Assembly (NCBI RefSeq): GCF_018383905.1
Contig: NZ_JAGYWA010000004.1
Location: forward strand, 310,001-374,000
Direction: 5' to 3'
DNA from: Flavobacterium branchiicola
Lineage (GTDB): Bacteria; Bacteroidota; Bacteroidia; Flavobacteriales; Flavobacteriaceae
Length of the DNA: 64,000 nt
A program made the position numbers and the translations under genes. The notes beneath the pieces were generated by a model. That model did no database searches, was not told the origin of the DNA, and was given only the letters and a program-made list of their open reading frames with translations. Positions 53,448-62,171 of the stretch are shown here, piece after piece (positions within the stretch are counted from its first letter, which is position 1; every line of letters begins with the position of its first letter).

Positions 53448-54833
53448 CTATACCATCTCCTCCGGTTTTACCGAGGCATCAAAATCTTCGGCAGTTACGT
53501 AACCTAAACGTACTGCTTCTTCTTTTAAAGTTGTTCCGTTTTTGTGAGCAGTTTGAGCAATTTCTGCGGCTTTGTAATACCCTATTTTGGTGTTTAAAGC
53601 GGTTACGAGCATTAGAGAATTATCTACTAATTCTTTGATTCGTTTGTAATTTGGTTCGATTCCCTGAGCGCAATGTTCATCAAAAGAGACACAAGCATCG
53701 CCTAATAAATGTGCAGACTGTAAAAAGTTTGCAGCCATAACAGGTTTGAAAACATTTAGTTCATAATGTCCCTGCATTCCGCCAACAGCAATTGCCATAT
53801 CGTTTCCTATTACTTGTGCGCAAACCATGGTTAAGGCTTCACATTGTGTTGGATTTACTTTTCCGGGCATGATGGAAGATCCAGGTTCATTTTCGGGAAT
53901 GTGAATTTCTCCAATTCCGGAACGCGGACCAGAAGCCAGCATTCTAATATCATTTGCAATTTTATTTAAAGAAACAGCTAATTGTTTTAATGCACCATGA
54001 GTTTCTACAATGGCATCGTGTGCTGCCAATGCTTCAAATTTATTCTCTGCGGTTACAAAAGGATGATTGGTGAATTTTGCAATATACTCTGCTACCTTTA
54101 CATCGTAACCTTTTGGTGTGTTTAATCCGGTTCCTACTGCAGTTCCTCCAAGGGCAATTTCAGATAAGTGCGCCAAAGTATTTTTTATAGCTTTTACTCC
54201 GAATGCTAATTGTGCGGCGTAACCTGAAATTTCTTGTCCTAAAGTTAATGGCGTTGCGTCCATAAGGTGCGTACGGCCAATTTTGACAACATCTTTGAAT
54301 TCTGTTGCTTTTTTGACAAGAGTTGCATGTAATTTTTCTACTCCGGGAATTGTGGTTTCTACTACCATTTTGTAGGCTGCAATATGCATTCCGGTCGGGA
54401 AAGTATCGTTTGATGATTGTGATTTATTAACGTCATCATTGGCTTTAATGAATTGTTCGCCTTCGCCAATTTCAAAACCTTTCAGAACCTGTGCACGATT
54501 AGCAATTACTTCATTGACATTCATGTTACTTTGCGTTCCTGAACCAGTCTGCCAGATTACCAACGGAAACTGATCGTCTAATTTTCCTTCGAGAATTTCA
54601 TCACAAACTGCTGCAATGGCGTCTCTTTTTTCGATTGGCAAAACACCTAAATCATAATTGGCATAAGCGGCTGCTTTTTTTAAGTAAGCAAAACCTTCTA
54701 TAATTTCTTTTGGCATAGATGCCGATGGTCCGATTTTAAAATTATTTCTGGAACGTTCTGTTTGTGCACCCCAATATTTATCGGCAGGGACCTGAACTTC
54801 GCCCATGGTGTCTTTTTCTATACGATATTTCAT
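53448..54833 (-). CDS. fumC: Class II fumarate hydratase
   Basis: The 461-residue enzyme interconverts fumarate and malate in the citric acid cycle. The superfamily signature [13 protein letters not shown] (about 315-327) carries the catalytic Ser loop. Other class II markers are [12 protein letters not shown] and [11 protein letters not shown] (with the catalytic His in the HLMDA block). Length is standard (about 460-467), and this class has no iron-sulfur cluster. It is a single-gene unit on the minus strand, convergent with the dehydrogenase gene and sharing a terminator with it. No frameshift or unusual residue was seen. Confidence 0.96.
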   Translation of the reverse strand: MKYRIEKDTMGEVQVPADKYWGAQTERSRNNFKIGPSASMPKEIIEGFAYLKKAAAYANYDLGVLPIEKRDAIAAVCDEILEGKLDDQFPLVIWQTGSGTQSNMNVNEVIANRAQVLKGFEIGEGEQFIKANDDVNKSQSSNDTFPTGMHIAAYKMVVETTIPGVEKLHATLVKKATEFKDVVKIGRTHLMDATPLTLGQEISGYAAQLAFGVKAIKNTLAHLSEIALGGTAVGTGLNTPKGYDVKVAEYIAKFTNHPFVTAENKFEALAAHDAIVETHGALKQLAVSLNKIANDIRMLASGPRSGIGEIHIPENEPGSSIMPGKVNPTQCEALTMVCAQVIGNDMAIAVGGMQGHYELNVFKPVMAANFLQSAHLLGDACVSFDEHCAQGIEPNYKRIKELVDNSLMLVTALNTKIGYYKAAEIAQTAHKNGTTLKEEAVRLGYVTAEDFDASVKPEEMV

Positions 54834-54896
54834 TTTGTTGTTTATAAAATGTTATTTGAAAAATGTATTGGTCTTATCTTTTGAAAACGAGTTCTC

Positions 54897-54970
54897 TAGC
54901 CCTGATGGAAGCGGCATCCTTTTATGCTGGGGTTCAGCATAAAAGATATAGCGGACAGCAGGAATTGGCT
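54897..54970. repeat. Structured intergenic repeat, possibly a small RNA element
   Basis: The bases AGCCCTGATGGAAGCGGCAT at 54898-54917 start a compact structure: TTTTATGCT (54920-54928) pairs with AGCATAAAA (54936-54944) over a 7-nt loop, CCTG (54901-54904) pairs with CAGG (54959-54962), and AGCC pairs with GGCT at the ends. I recall very similar AGCGGCATCC...ATAGCGGACAGC elements elsewhere in flavobacterial genomes, but I cannot check this here. It lies between fumC and the small membrane protein gene. Confidence 0.55.
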
Positions 54971-55098
54971 TCTAAAAATTATTATGATTTTCTATGAAGT
55001 CTTTATTTAAAAGGTCTCGCATTCAAAAAAAAAGCTTATTTAAAATGAGTATAAATATACGGATAAATGTTATTTCCTGAAAATTGATTTAGATTTTA

Positions 55099-55129
55099 TT
55101 GCTGAGAAACAATATATAACCTACATTTG
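55099..55129 (+). promoter_or_regulatory. Promoter of the small membrane protein gene
   Basis: TTG (55099-55101) and TACATTTG (55122-55129) match the consensus with 20 bp spacing. The ATG at 55157 lies about 20 nt after the predicted transcript start. The same TACATTTG box occurs before the outer membrane receptor gene. Confidence 0.7.
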
Positions 55130-55156
55130 TCGTAACATTCAAAAATTCCGGAAAAC

Positions 55157-55330
55157 ATGTTTGAATTTTCACAGTACTTAGGCTTTTTACTTTTCTTAAC
55201 CATTCTTACTATAGGATTTTGGTTAATGTTTTTCTTAGTTGGTTTCGTATCTTATTGGGTTACGGGAGCAAGCTGGGAAATGTTCAAAGAAAAGAGAGCT
55301 AAAAAAAGACAAGAAGAACAATCTATTTAA
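55157..55330 (+). CDS. Small membrane protein (57 aa)
   Basis: The frame from ATG at 55157 to the stop ending at 55330 encodes 57 residues with one long hydrophobic stretch (about residues 8-36, YLGFLLFLTILTIGFWLMFF) and a basic tail (EKRAKKRQEEQSI). A consensus promoter lies just upstream and a good terminator just downstream, so it is a complete one-gene unit. The charge pattern suggests a membrane anchor with a cytosolic C terminus. It resembles no family I can name. Confidence 0.7.
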   Translation: MFEFSQYLGFLLFLTILTIGFWLMFFLVGFVSYWVTGASWEMFKEKRAKKRQEEQSI

Positions 55331-55347
55331 TTTTAGATTGATGTCAT

Positions 55348-55382
55348 AAAAAAAGGACCCGTTTTTACGAGTCCTTTTTTTT
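55348..55382 (+). terminator. Terminator of the small membrane protein gene
   Basis: AAAAAAAGGAC pairs with GTCCTTTTTTT, extended by CGT/ACG inside, over a 4-nt loop, and ends in a T-run. It lies 17 bp after the stop codon. Confidence 0.88.
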
Positions 55383-55396
55383 ATGCAGGAATAATT

Positions 55397-55621
55397 TTCA
55401 ATTTTTAAAATTCCAAATTCAAGATTGTGAATTTTAAAAGAATTATAAACCCTACAGGTTTTAAAAACCTGTAGGGTTTGTTGTAATTAATCGAAAGTTC
55501 TGTTGTTTGCATTCAAGTAAAAAATCCAAATTCTATTTTTAAAATTGGAATTTGGATTTTTAGATATTGGAATTTCCATCAACAAGGTTGGAATTTGGAA
55601 TTTCTGATATTGGAATTTAAC
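55397..55621. repeat. Word-repeat region with a perfect 33-bp palindrome
   Basis: The gap contains repeated TTCCAAATTC / GGAATTTGGA words (for example 55415-55430 and 55540-55620). At 55447-55479 a perfect palindrome is embedded: AAACCCTACAGGTTTT (55447-55462), one central A, then its exact complement (55464-55479). No gene is present. It lies between the small membrane gene and the 3' end of the outer membrane receptor gene, whose transcript may end in it. Confidence 0.7.
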
Positions 55622-55626
55622 AAAAT

Positions 55627-58086
55627 TTATCCCGGATAATCTCCGCCGCCATCACCTTCTTTAGGTTGTCCGCCTTTTTCTCTTTCACTTTTTGGTTTGT
55701 TGAAACGGTAAGTGAATGATAAGTTGAATTGGCGTTTACGAAATTGCATTTCACTATAAGATGTCTGACTTTCAAGTGTTGTAGCATTTTGAAGATAAGT
55801 ATACGATCTCATGATTCTTGAGTTGAAAATATCGCTAATGTTGAAAGCAATTGTTCCTTTGTCTTTCATGACATCTTTACTGAAAGCTGTATTCATGCCA
55901 AACTGACCTAAGTTTTTTCCCTGAGCCGTTTTTTGTTCGCCATTATAAGTGGCATTTAATTGCCAGTCTATTTTGTATGGTAAAGTTAATTTTGAGTTGA
56001 TTCTGGCGAACCAAGTGTTGGCTTGATTGTCGAGATTTTGTACAACTGTATTATCATTAAAATCAATATAAGTATTTTCTCCTGTTGTTTTTACATTGTA
56101 AAGATTGAAGTTACTGTTTATTCTCCAAATTTTGAAAGGGGTATAATTGAATGTGAATTCAAAACCAAATTTTTGCTCTTTTCCTAAGTTAATTGGTCGG
56201 TTTAGAATTACGGGAATTCCATTTACTACTTCTCCGTTTGGAGTTCGCACAAAGCTGAAAACATCTTTTGTGTCCTCAAAATATGCAGATGAACTGAAAG
56301 TTACTTTGTCCCAACGTTTGATGTATCCAATATCATATTTATCGGTTAAGGATGGATCTAAGTCCGGATTTCCCTGAAAAATATTGATGTTACTTGAATA
56401 GTTAACTGCAGGATTCATAAAACGTCCTCTCGGTCTTGTTAAACGTTTGCTGTAACTTGCTGTAAAATTACTTTGATCTGAAATTTCGTAGCTGATAAAT
56501 GCGCTCGGAAACAGGTTGTTGTATTTTTTAGTATTGAAATCATTCGTTTCCAATAAATTTACATGAATGTTTGTGTCTTCCCAACGTAAACCGAATAAAT
56601 AAGAAAACTTGTTTACTTTAAGACCGTACTGTGTGTAAATTGCATTGATGTTTTCTTTGTATTCTAAAGTATTTGATAAGTTTGGGTCTTTTTCTCCATT
56701 CTCATCTGTTACAAAATACTCATTATTTAAATCTCCAAAACTACCTTTATATCCGGCCTCAAATTGACTTCCTTTTCCTAATGGTAAAACATAGTCGGCT
56801 TGTAATAATACTTGTTTTTGAACCTGGTCATTCAATGTAGTATTGTAGTTTGGTGAAGCTGTAATGGTGCTGTTACTGTCATCATCATTTTTTGAGATCG
56901 ATAAATCGGCAGTAAGTTTATGTCCTTTGTCGTTGAAGTTCTTGATTAGATTAGAACTGTATTCTACGTTTTGACTTCCTGTATCACCATTGTTTAAACG
57001 GAAAGAGGTTCCGGTAAAAGCATGAGCAGCATCATAATTATAGTAATTAATTAAGTCACGTGTATCGCCTGAGTTTTTTTGATAATTGATGGCATTTGTC
57101 CAAAAGGTATTTGGTGCCACAGTCCATTCGATTCCTGCTCTTCCGTTAAAACCGTCAGAAGTTCTTTTGGTATCACGATCTTCGTCTAGATATCCTTTAG
57201 GTGTTCCGTCGGCGTTTACATATTCAGTATTTGTTAAACCTGCACCTTCATTGGTTCTATGGTTGTATCCCATAGTTGTAAAGTAGTTTAATTTTTCTGT
57301 TTTATAATTTAAGTTAGCACTTAAGCCGTAAGCTTCAGGAATTCCTGTCGAGGCAATAAAAGTCCCGTTGAAACCCTGATTTTTACCTTTTTTAAGAATG
57401 ATATTGATTAATCCTGAGCCTCCTTCAGCATCATAACGAGCAGATGGATTGGTGATTACTTCAACTTTGTCGATTGCATCGGCAGGAAGCTGACGTAATG
57501 CTTCGGCAATATTTATTGCTGTTGAAGGACGTCCGTCTATTAAAATTCTAATGTTGTCACTTCCTCTTAAACTTACATTTCCTTCGGTATCAACAGAAAC
57601 TGAAGGAACATTATCAAGAACATCACTTACAGTTCCTCCTTTTACCATCATATCCTGGCCAACATTGTAAACCTTTTTGTCGAGTTTAATTTCTACTGTT
57701 GATTTTTCTGCACGAACAACTACTTCGTTTAATTGTGCAGCATCTTCTGAAAGATTTACAACACCAAGATTTGTATCTCCTGAGATGTTTTTTCCTTTTA
57801 TTTCGGTTGCTTTAAAAGAAATAAACTCAACTTTTATATCGTATGTTCCTGGTGCAACTGCTACTTCAAATTCACCTTTTGGATTGGTAATTCCGCCTGC
57901 TATAACTTTAGTGTCATTTGGAGCCATAATCGATATTGTAGCATATTCCAGAGGTTGTTTGCTTACTTTTTCGAAAACTTTTCCGGTTACTTTTACCTTG
58001 TTTTTACCAGGAGGAGCCTGTTGTGCATAGTTGTAAAAACTTGTAAAAAATAACACAAGCAGTACAGCAAATTTCAATTTTTTCAT
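55627..58086 (-). CDS. TonB-dependent receptor-like outer membrane beta-barrel protein
   Basis: The 819-residue protein has a signal peptide (residues 5-21, ending YAQQA), a carboxypeptidase-regulatory-like domain (about residues 33-115, VTGKVFEKVSKQPLEYATI) and a plug domain (about 125-225: DMMVKGGTVSDVLDNVPSV and NPSARYDAEGGSGLINIIL). The barrel then fills the rest (OMP_b-brl_3 group). The C terminus ends in a Gly/Lys-rich tail (KGGQPKEGDGGGDYPG) past the last strand. It may import a small molecule such as iron chelator or peptide, but the ligand cannot be named. It is not paired with a SusD gene. Confidence 0.9.
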   Translation of the reverse strand: MKKLKFAVLLVLFFTSFYNYAQQAPPGKNKVKVTGKVFEKVSKQPLEYATISIMAPNDTKVIAGGITNPKGEFEVAVAPGTYDIKVEFISFKATEIKGKNISGDTNLGVVNLSEDAAQLNEVVVRAEKSTVEIKLDKKVYNVGQDMMVKGGTVSDVLDNVPSVSVDTEGNVSLRGSDNIRILIDGRPSTAINIAEALRQLPADAIDKVEVITNPSARYDAEGGSGLINIILKKGKNQGFNGTFIASTGIPEAYGLSANLNYKTEKLNYFTTMGYNHRTNEGAGLTNTEYVNADGTPKGYLDEDRDTKRTSDGFNGRAGIEWTVAPNTFWTNAINYQKNSGDTRDLINYYNYDAAHAFTGTSFRLNNGDTGSQNVEYSSNLIKNFNDKGHKLTADLSISKNDDDSNSTITASPNYNTTLNDQVQKQVLLQADYVLPLGKGSQFEAGYKGSFGDLNNEYFVTDENGEKDPNLSNTLEYKENINAIYTQYGLKVNKFSYLFGLRWEDTNIHVNLLETNDFNTKKYNNLFPSAFISYEISDQSNFTASYSKRLTRPRGRFMNPAVNYSSNINIFQGNPDLDPSLTDKYDIGYIKRWDKVTFSSSAYFEDTKDVFSFVRTPNGEVVNGIPVILNRPINLGKEQKFGFEFTFNYTPFKIWRINSNFNLYNVKTTGENTYIDFNDNTVVQNLDNQANTWFARINSKLTLPYKIDWQLNATYNGEQKTAQGKNLGQFGMNTAFSKDVMKDKGTIAFNISDIFNSRIMRSYTYLQNATTLESQTSYSEMQFRKRQFNLSFTYRFNKPKSEREKGGQPKEGDGGGDYPG

Positions 58087-58119
58087 TGTGATTTTTGGTT
58101 TCTTTTAATCTTTAGACGA

Positions 58120-58127
58120 CAAATGTA
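58120..58127 (-). promoter_or_regulatory. -7 box of the outer membrane receptor gene
   Basis: Read on the minus strand this is TACATTTG, an exact TAnnTTTG match 34 bp upstream of the start codon. No TTG is present at the right distance. Confidence 0.45.
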
Positions 58128-58181
58128 GCTTTTGGTTTAAAGAGCCGAATCATAAAAAAATGTTAATTTGCCTTTTTATAA

Positions 58182-58526
58182 TCAGTCTAAAAAGGAGGCA
58201 ACAAGATCTAAATCTCTTCCAATAATGGCTTTTCCGTCTTTAATAACTATCGGGCGTTCAATTAAAATGGGATGATCTGCCATTGCCCGAATAATTTCGT
58301 CATTGCTCAGATTTTTGCCTTTGTAATTTTCTGTCCAGATGGCTTCTTTAACACGCACTAATTGAATTGGGTCCAGATTTAGTTTCTCCAGTAATTCTTT
58401 CAGTTCGCTGAAACTTGGAGTATCTGTTAGATAAGGAATGATTTCGTATTCTTGTTTTGTCTGATCAATAAAAGCAAGGCAGCTTCTCGATTTGCCACAA
58501 CGTGGATTATGATAAATTTGTATCAT
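58182..58526 (-). CDS. ArsC/Spx-family thioredoxin-like protein
   Basis: I start it at the ATG whose first base is 58526 (114 residues); a longer frame reaches 58589 but adds 21 residues without family similarity. The protein begins MIQIYHNPRCGKSRSC, with the active-site Cys9 in the NPRCxKS motif of the arsenate reductase/YffB/Spx family. The C-terminal arginine motif PIVIKDGKAIIGRD is also present. Members reduce arsenate with glutathione or glutaredoxin, or serve other redox roles. There is no ars operon nearby, so arsenic resistance is not assured. Length is normal (112-118). Confidence 0.85.
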   Translation of the reverse strand: MIQIYHNPRCGKSRSCLAFIDQTKQEYEIIPYLTDTPSFSELKELLEKLNLDPIQLVRVKEAIWTENYKGKNLSNDEIIRAMADHPILIERPIVIKDGKAIIGRDLDLVASFLD

Positions 58527-58586
58527 TTTGTTATATTTTAGATGTTCTACGATTGATAAAATAAAAAATTGGTATTTTAGCGAGAC

Positions 58587-58594
58587 CAAAAATA
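58587..58594 (-). promoter_or_regulatory. -7 box of the ArsC-like gene
   Basis: On the minus strand the bases read TATTTTTG (TAnnTTTG), 60 bp upstream of the preferred ATG at 58526. This location supports the shorter protein, as the longer start at 58589 would overlap the box. Confidence 0.5.
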
Positions 58595-58638
58595 AGATTT
58601 AGTTATTAAATTGCATTCTCATTTAAAATTTAAAATTT

Positions 58639-59565
58639 ATGTTTTTAGAACAAGGGATTAAGGCTCAGAATAAATTTTGGTTATATCTTCTAGGGTCGGT
58701 CTTAATTATTATCGCTTCTTTTATTGGCCAAATTCCTTTTTCAGCGGCAGTTTTATATTCCAGTTTTATAGATAAAAAAGAAGTTCCGACAGATAATGAA
58801 GCTGTAATGAAAATCTTCGAACCCAATCTCACGTTGTTTTTGGTAATGATTTCATTTGCCTTTGCTTTGGTTGGAGTTTATTTTGTGGTAAAATATCTTC
58901 ATCATCAGACATTTTTGTCTGTTACTACTTCCAGAAAAAAAGTAGATTGGAAACGTATTTTGTTTTCATTTACGTTGTGGTCTTTTTTTTCTGTATTGAG
59001 TTTTGTAGCAGTTTATTTAAAATCACCAGAAAGTTTTGTTTGGAATTTTAAGCTGGTTCCCTTTTTAGTTTTGTTGCTTGTAGGTTCTATATTGATTCCC
59101 ATACAAACTACTACAGAAGAATATGTATTTAGAGGATATTTAATGCAGGGCTTTGCTAATTTGGCCAGAAACAGATGGTTTCCACTACTAATGACTTCGA
59201 TTATTTTTGGAAGCTTGCATATATTTAACCCCGAAGTCGAAAAAATGGGATATATCGTAATGGTTTACTACATAGGAACAGGCTTGTTTTTAGGAGTGAT
59301 TACGCTTATGGATGAAGGAATGGAGTTAGCGCTTGGTTTTCATGCAGCTAATAATTTGATTGGTGCATTACTTGTAACGTCAGATTGGTCGGTTTTTCAG
59401 ACGCATTCTATTTTTAAGGATATGTCTGAACCTTCAGCAGGTTTTGATGTAATATTGCCAGTTGTAATAGTTTATCCTATTTTACTTTTTATCTTTAGTA
59501 AAAAATACAATTGGACAAACTGGAAAGAAAGATTAACGGGAGAAATTAATGTTTTGGAATCTTAA
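58639..59565 (+). CDS. CPBP-family intramembrane metalloprotease
   Basis: The 308-residue protein has about eight hydrophobic segments. The Abi/CAAX protease motifs are complete: EEYVFRG (E160, E161, R165), FGSLHIF (His near 198) and HAANNLIG (His and Asn near 235). These residues bind the metal and act inside the membrane. Bacterial members process proteins or peptides, for example bacteriocin-related peptides. The gene is followed after 15 bp by menE, so the two may be cotranscribed, with no obvious common role. Confidence 0.88.
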   Translation: MFLEQGIKAQNKFWLYLLGSVLIIIASFIGQIPFSAAVLYSSFIDKKEVPTDNEAVMKIFEPNLTLFLVMISFAFALVGVYFVVKYLHHQTFLSVTTSRKKVDWKRILFSFTLWSFFSVLSFVAVYLKSPESFVWNFKLVPFLVLLLVGSILIPIQTTTEEYVFRGYLMQGFANLARNRWFPLLMTSIIFGSLHIFNPEVEKMGYIVMVYYIGTGLFLGVITLMDEGMELALGFHAANNLIGALLVTSDWSVFQTHSIFKDMSEPSAGFDVILPVVIVYPILLFIFSKKYNWTNWKERLTGEINVLES

Positions 59566-59580
59566 AAAGAAATAAATACC

Positions 59581-60624
59581 ATGTTGGAGTTAACACATAA
59601 AAAAGTACACAACTATTTCAAATTAAACGGTTATCATTTAAATGCAAAAGACTTATGTCGTGTAGGATACAGTTTTATAAAAGAAGGTGATGCCTACGAA
59701 AGAGCTATAGGAGAATTTTTTCTGGATTGGTTTGATCATAAAGATTATATCGAAATGACTACTTCCGGAACTACTGGACTTCCTAAAGTAGTAAGATTAG
59801 AAAAACAGGCAATGATTCAATCGGCATTGGCTACTGGGGATTTCTTTGGTTTAGAACCTGGAAATAAAGCATTACTTTGTTTGCCTACCCAATTTATTGC
59901 CGGTAAAATGATGCTTGTTCGCAGTTTGATTTTAGGATTAGAATTGGATGTTGTTGTTCCTAGCACAGAGCCATTAGCGTATAATAATAAACAATATGAT
60001 TTTGTTGCGATGGTTCCGCTACAGGTTCAGAATTCTATTGGAAAGCTGAGAAATATAAAGAAGTTAATTATTGGCGGAGCAAAAATAGACAGCGTTTTAG
60101 AAGAGAAATTGTTACCATTAAAAACAGACATCTACGAAACCTACGGAATGACTGAAACCATAACGCATATTGCTGCTAAAAAAGTTGGAACCAAAGCTTT
60201 TTCGATTTTGCCAAATGTAAAAATTCAGAAAGATGATCGTGGTTGTCTGGTAATTCATGTCTCGTCGATTTCTGAGGAGCCAATTGTTACCAATGATTTG
60301 ATAGATTTAGTAAATGATAATCAATTCGTTTTTTTAGGAAGAATTGATAATGTAATAAATAGTGGAGGAGTGAAGCTGATTCCCGAACAGATAGAAGCGA
60401 AACTAATTGGTAAAATCACGAATAGATTTTTTGTAACCGGAGTTCCTGATGCAGTTTTAGGTGAAAAATTAATTTTGGTTATCGAAGGGGATAAACAAGA
60501 TTTTGCTTCTGATTTTTTTGATGTTTTAGGAAAGTTTGAGAAACCGAAAGAAATTGTTTTTGTTCCGAAATTCAAAGAAAATGAAAACGGAAAATTGTTA
60601 AGAAAGCCAACTTTACAGGAATAA
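59581..60624 (+). CDS. menE: o-Succinylbenzoate-CoA ligase (menaquinone synthesis)
   Basis: The 347-residue protein is a short acyl-adenylate enzyme. It has the ATP-loop TSGTTGLPK (61-69), the A5 motif YGMTETITH (about 185-193) and the C-terminal part beginning RIDNVINSGGVKLIPEQIEAKL. Compared with the usual ~450-500 residues of the family, it is reduced to the compact form found in Bacteroidota MenE. It activates o-succinylbenzoate with ATP and CoA during menaquinone synthesis. The other men genes are not within this window. A perfect-type bidirectional terminator follows. Confidence 0.83.
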   Translation: MLELTHKKVHNYFKLNGYHLNAKDLCRVGYSFIKEGDAYERAIGEFFLDWFDHKDYIEMTTSGTTGLPKVVRLEKQAMIQSALATGDFFGLEPGNKALLCLPTQFIAGKMMLVRSLILGLELDVVVPSTEPLAYNNKQYDFVAMVPLQVQNSIGKLRNIKKLIIGGAKIDSVLEEKLLPLKTDIYETYGMTETITHIAAKKVGTKAFSILPNVKIQKDDRGCLVIHVSSISEEPIVTNDLIDLVNDNQFVFLGRIDNVINSGGVKLIPEQIEAKLIGKITNRFFVTGVPDAVLGEKLILVIEGDKQDFASDFFDVLGKFEKPKEIVFVPKFKENENGKLLRKPTLQE

Positions 60625-60628
60625 AATT

Positions 60629-60803
60629 CTAAAATTTCAATATTGAAAATTCCAAATTCCAATAGTTTGTGTTTAGAACTTTGACAAAGTTGAACTGGTA
60701 AAAATAAAAATCCCAAGTTTCAATAACTCAGATTGAAATTTGGGATTTTTAATATTAAGTAATTCCAAGAATTGGAATTTGGAATTTAAATATTGGAATT
60801 TAA
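60629..60803. repeat. Word-repeat region between menE and the rRNA methyltransferase gene
   Basis: Words such as AAATTCCAATAG and GGAATTTGGAATTTAAATA occur at 60629-60665 and, largely complementary, at 60763-60803. They flank a long terminator stem. The words match those at 55397-55621. Confidence 0.6.
60706..60750. terminator. Bidirectional terminator of menE and the rsmB-like gene
   Basis: A 19-bp stem (60706-60724 with 60732-60750; core AAAAATCCCAA and TTTCAAT) has a single G-T wobble and a 7-nt loop. A-run and T-run flank it on both sides, which suits the two convergent genes. Confidence 0.92.
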
Positions 60804-60807
60804 ATTT

Positions 60808-62022
60808 TTAGGCTTTACGTTCTAAAAGCGCCATATAAAATCCGTCAAAACCAGATTCTGAAGCTAAAATTTTACGATCCTGAAGGAATGTAAATTGCTT
60901 TCCGATTTCTGTTTTTAAGAATTTTTCAATTTGCTCCTGATTTTCAGATGGTAAAATAGAACAAGTAGCATAAACTAATTTTCCGCCTGGTTTTACAATT
61001 TTAGAATAGCTTTCTAAAACTTCACTCTGAACTTTACGAATGTTATCGATAAATTCAGGTTGTAATTTCCATTTAGAATCTGGATTTCTTTTTAAAACAC
61101 CTAAACCACTACAAGGTGCGTCAATTAAAACACGGTCTGCTTTTTCATGTAGTTTCTTGATCACTTTTGTAGTGTCAATAATACGGTATTCAATATTAAA
61201 AGCGCCATTTCTTTTTGCTCTTAATTTTAATTGCTTTAGTTTGCTTTCGTATAAATCCATTGCAATCAATTGTCCTTTATTTTCCATTAAAGAAGCAATG
61301 TGTAATGTTTTTCCACCTGCACCTGCGCAAGTATCAACAACACGCATTCCTGGTTTAACATCTAAGAAACCGGCAACTAATTGTGAGTTTGCATCCTGAA
61401 CTTCAAAAAGACCTTGTTTAAAAGCATCTGTTAAAAATACATTTGCTCTTTCTTTTAAAACTAAAGCTTCTGGCTGATCTTTTAAATATTCTGTTTCAAT
61501 ATTTAAATCCATCAAAGTGTTTCTCAGATTTTCTTTAGTTCCTTTAAGTGTATTAGTTCTTAAAATAACTTTTGCAGGTTGGTTTTGAGCGGTAATTTCT
61601 TTTGCCCAAACTTTTTCGCCAAGTTCTTTTACACCCAATTCATCCATCCAGTCCGGAATAGATTCTTTAAGTGCTCTCACTTTTGAAAGTTCGTCAAAAC
61701 GACCTTTTATTTTTCTTTCTGGTGTGCCTTCTAATTGTCTCCAATCCGGAATCGGATATCCCCTTAAAACAGCCCACACCGCAAACATTCTCCATAAATT
61801 ATCTCTGTCGTAAGGTTCTTTAACCTCTGCGATTTCTGCGTATAGACGTTTCCAACGAACAATTTCGTATATTGTTTCAGCAACAAACTTCCTGTCAGAA
61901 CTTCCCCAACGTTTGTCTTTTTTTAAGGCTCGTGCTACCACTTTGTCTGCATATTCTCCTTCGTTGAAGATAGCATTCAAAGAGTCGATGGTAGTATAAA
62001 CTAAATTTCTGTGTAATCTCAT
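60808..62022 (-). CDS. RsmB/NOP-family 16S rRNA m5C methyltransferase
   Basis: The 404-residue protein has a helical N-terminal part (about 1-150) and a Rossmann-fold methyltransferase domain. AdoMet-binding CAGAGGKTLH (about 227-236) and two catalytic Cys motifs are present: DAPCSGLG (base-releasing site) and YATCSILP (the nucleophile motif). It methylates a cytosine in 16S rRNA using AdoMet. The RsmB versus RsmF position cannot be decided from sequence, as flavobacterial members carry a divergent N-terminal domain. The gene is preceded by a consensus -7 box. Confidence 0.9.
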   Translation of the reverse strand: MRLHRNLVYTTIDSLNAIFNEGEYADKVVARALKKDKRWGSSDRKFVAETIYEIVRWKRLYAEIAEVKEPYDRDNLWRMFAVWAVLRGYPIPDWRQLEGTPERKIKGRFDELSKVRALKESIPDWMDELGVKELGEKVWAKEITAQNQPAKVILRTNTLKGTKENLRNTLMDLNIETEYLKDQPEALVLKERANVFLTDAFKQGLFEVQDANSQLVAGFLDVKPGMRVVDTCAGAGGKTLHIASLMENKGQLIAMDLYESKLKQLKLRAKRNGAFNIEYRIIDTTKVIKKLHEKADRVLIDAPCSGLGVLKRNPDSKWKLQPEFIDNIRKVQSEVLESYSKIVKPGGKLVYATCSILPSENQEQIEKFLKTEIGKQFTFLQDRKILASESGFDGFYMALLERKA

Positions 62023-62039
62023 TTCTATAATTTGAGTTG

Positions 62040-62047
62040 CAAAGGTA
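62040..62047 (-). promoter_or_regulatory. -7 box of the rRNA methyltransferase gene
   Basis: On the minus strand this reads TACCTTTG followed by CA, a close fit to the flavobacterial -7 box, 18 bp upstream of the start codon. No TTG partner is visible. Confidence 0.5.
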
Positions 62048-62110
62048 CTATTAATTGATTGAAAGTTAAATTTTTAATTTCTGATTCTTATTTAGCTTTC
62101 TTTTAAAAAT

Positions 62111-62147
62111 AAAAACACTCTGATAAAAGTTTTAAAAGAGTGTTTTT
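62111..62147 (-). terminator. Terminator of the kup gene
   Basis: AAAAACACTCT (62111-62121) pairs with AGAGTGTTTTT (62137-62147) around a 15-nt loop. On the minus strand it lies 24 bp after the kup stop and ends in a T-rich run (TTTTTATTTTT). Confidence 0.8.
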
Positions 62148-62171
62148 TTATGATATTCCTGCAAGCAGTTT

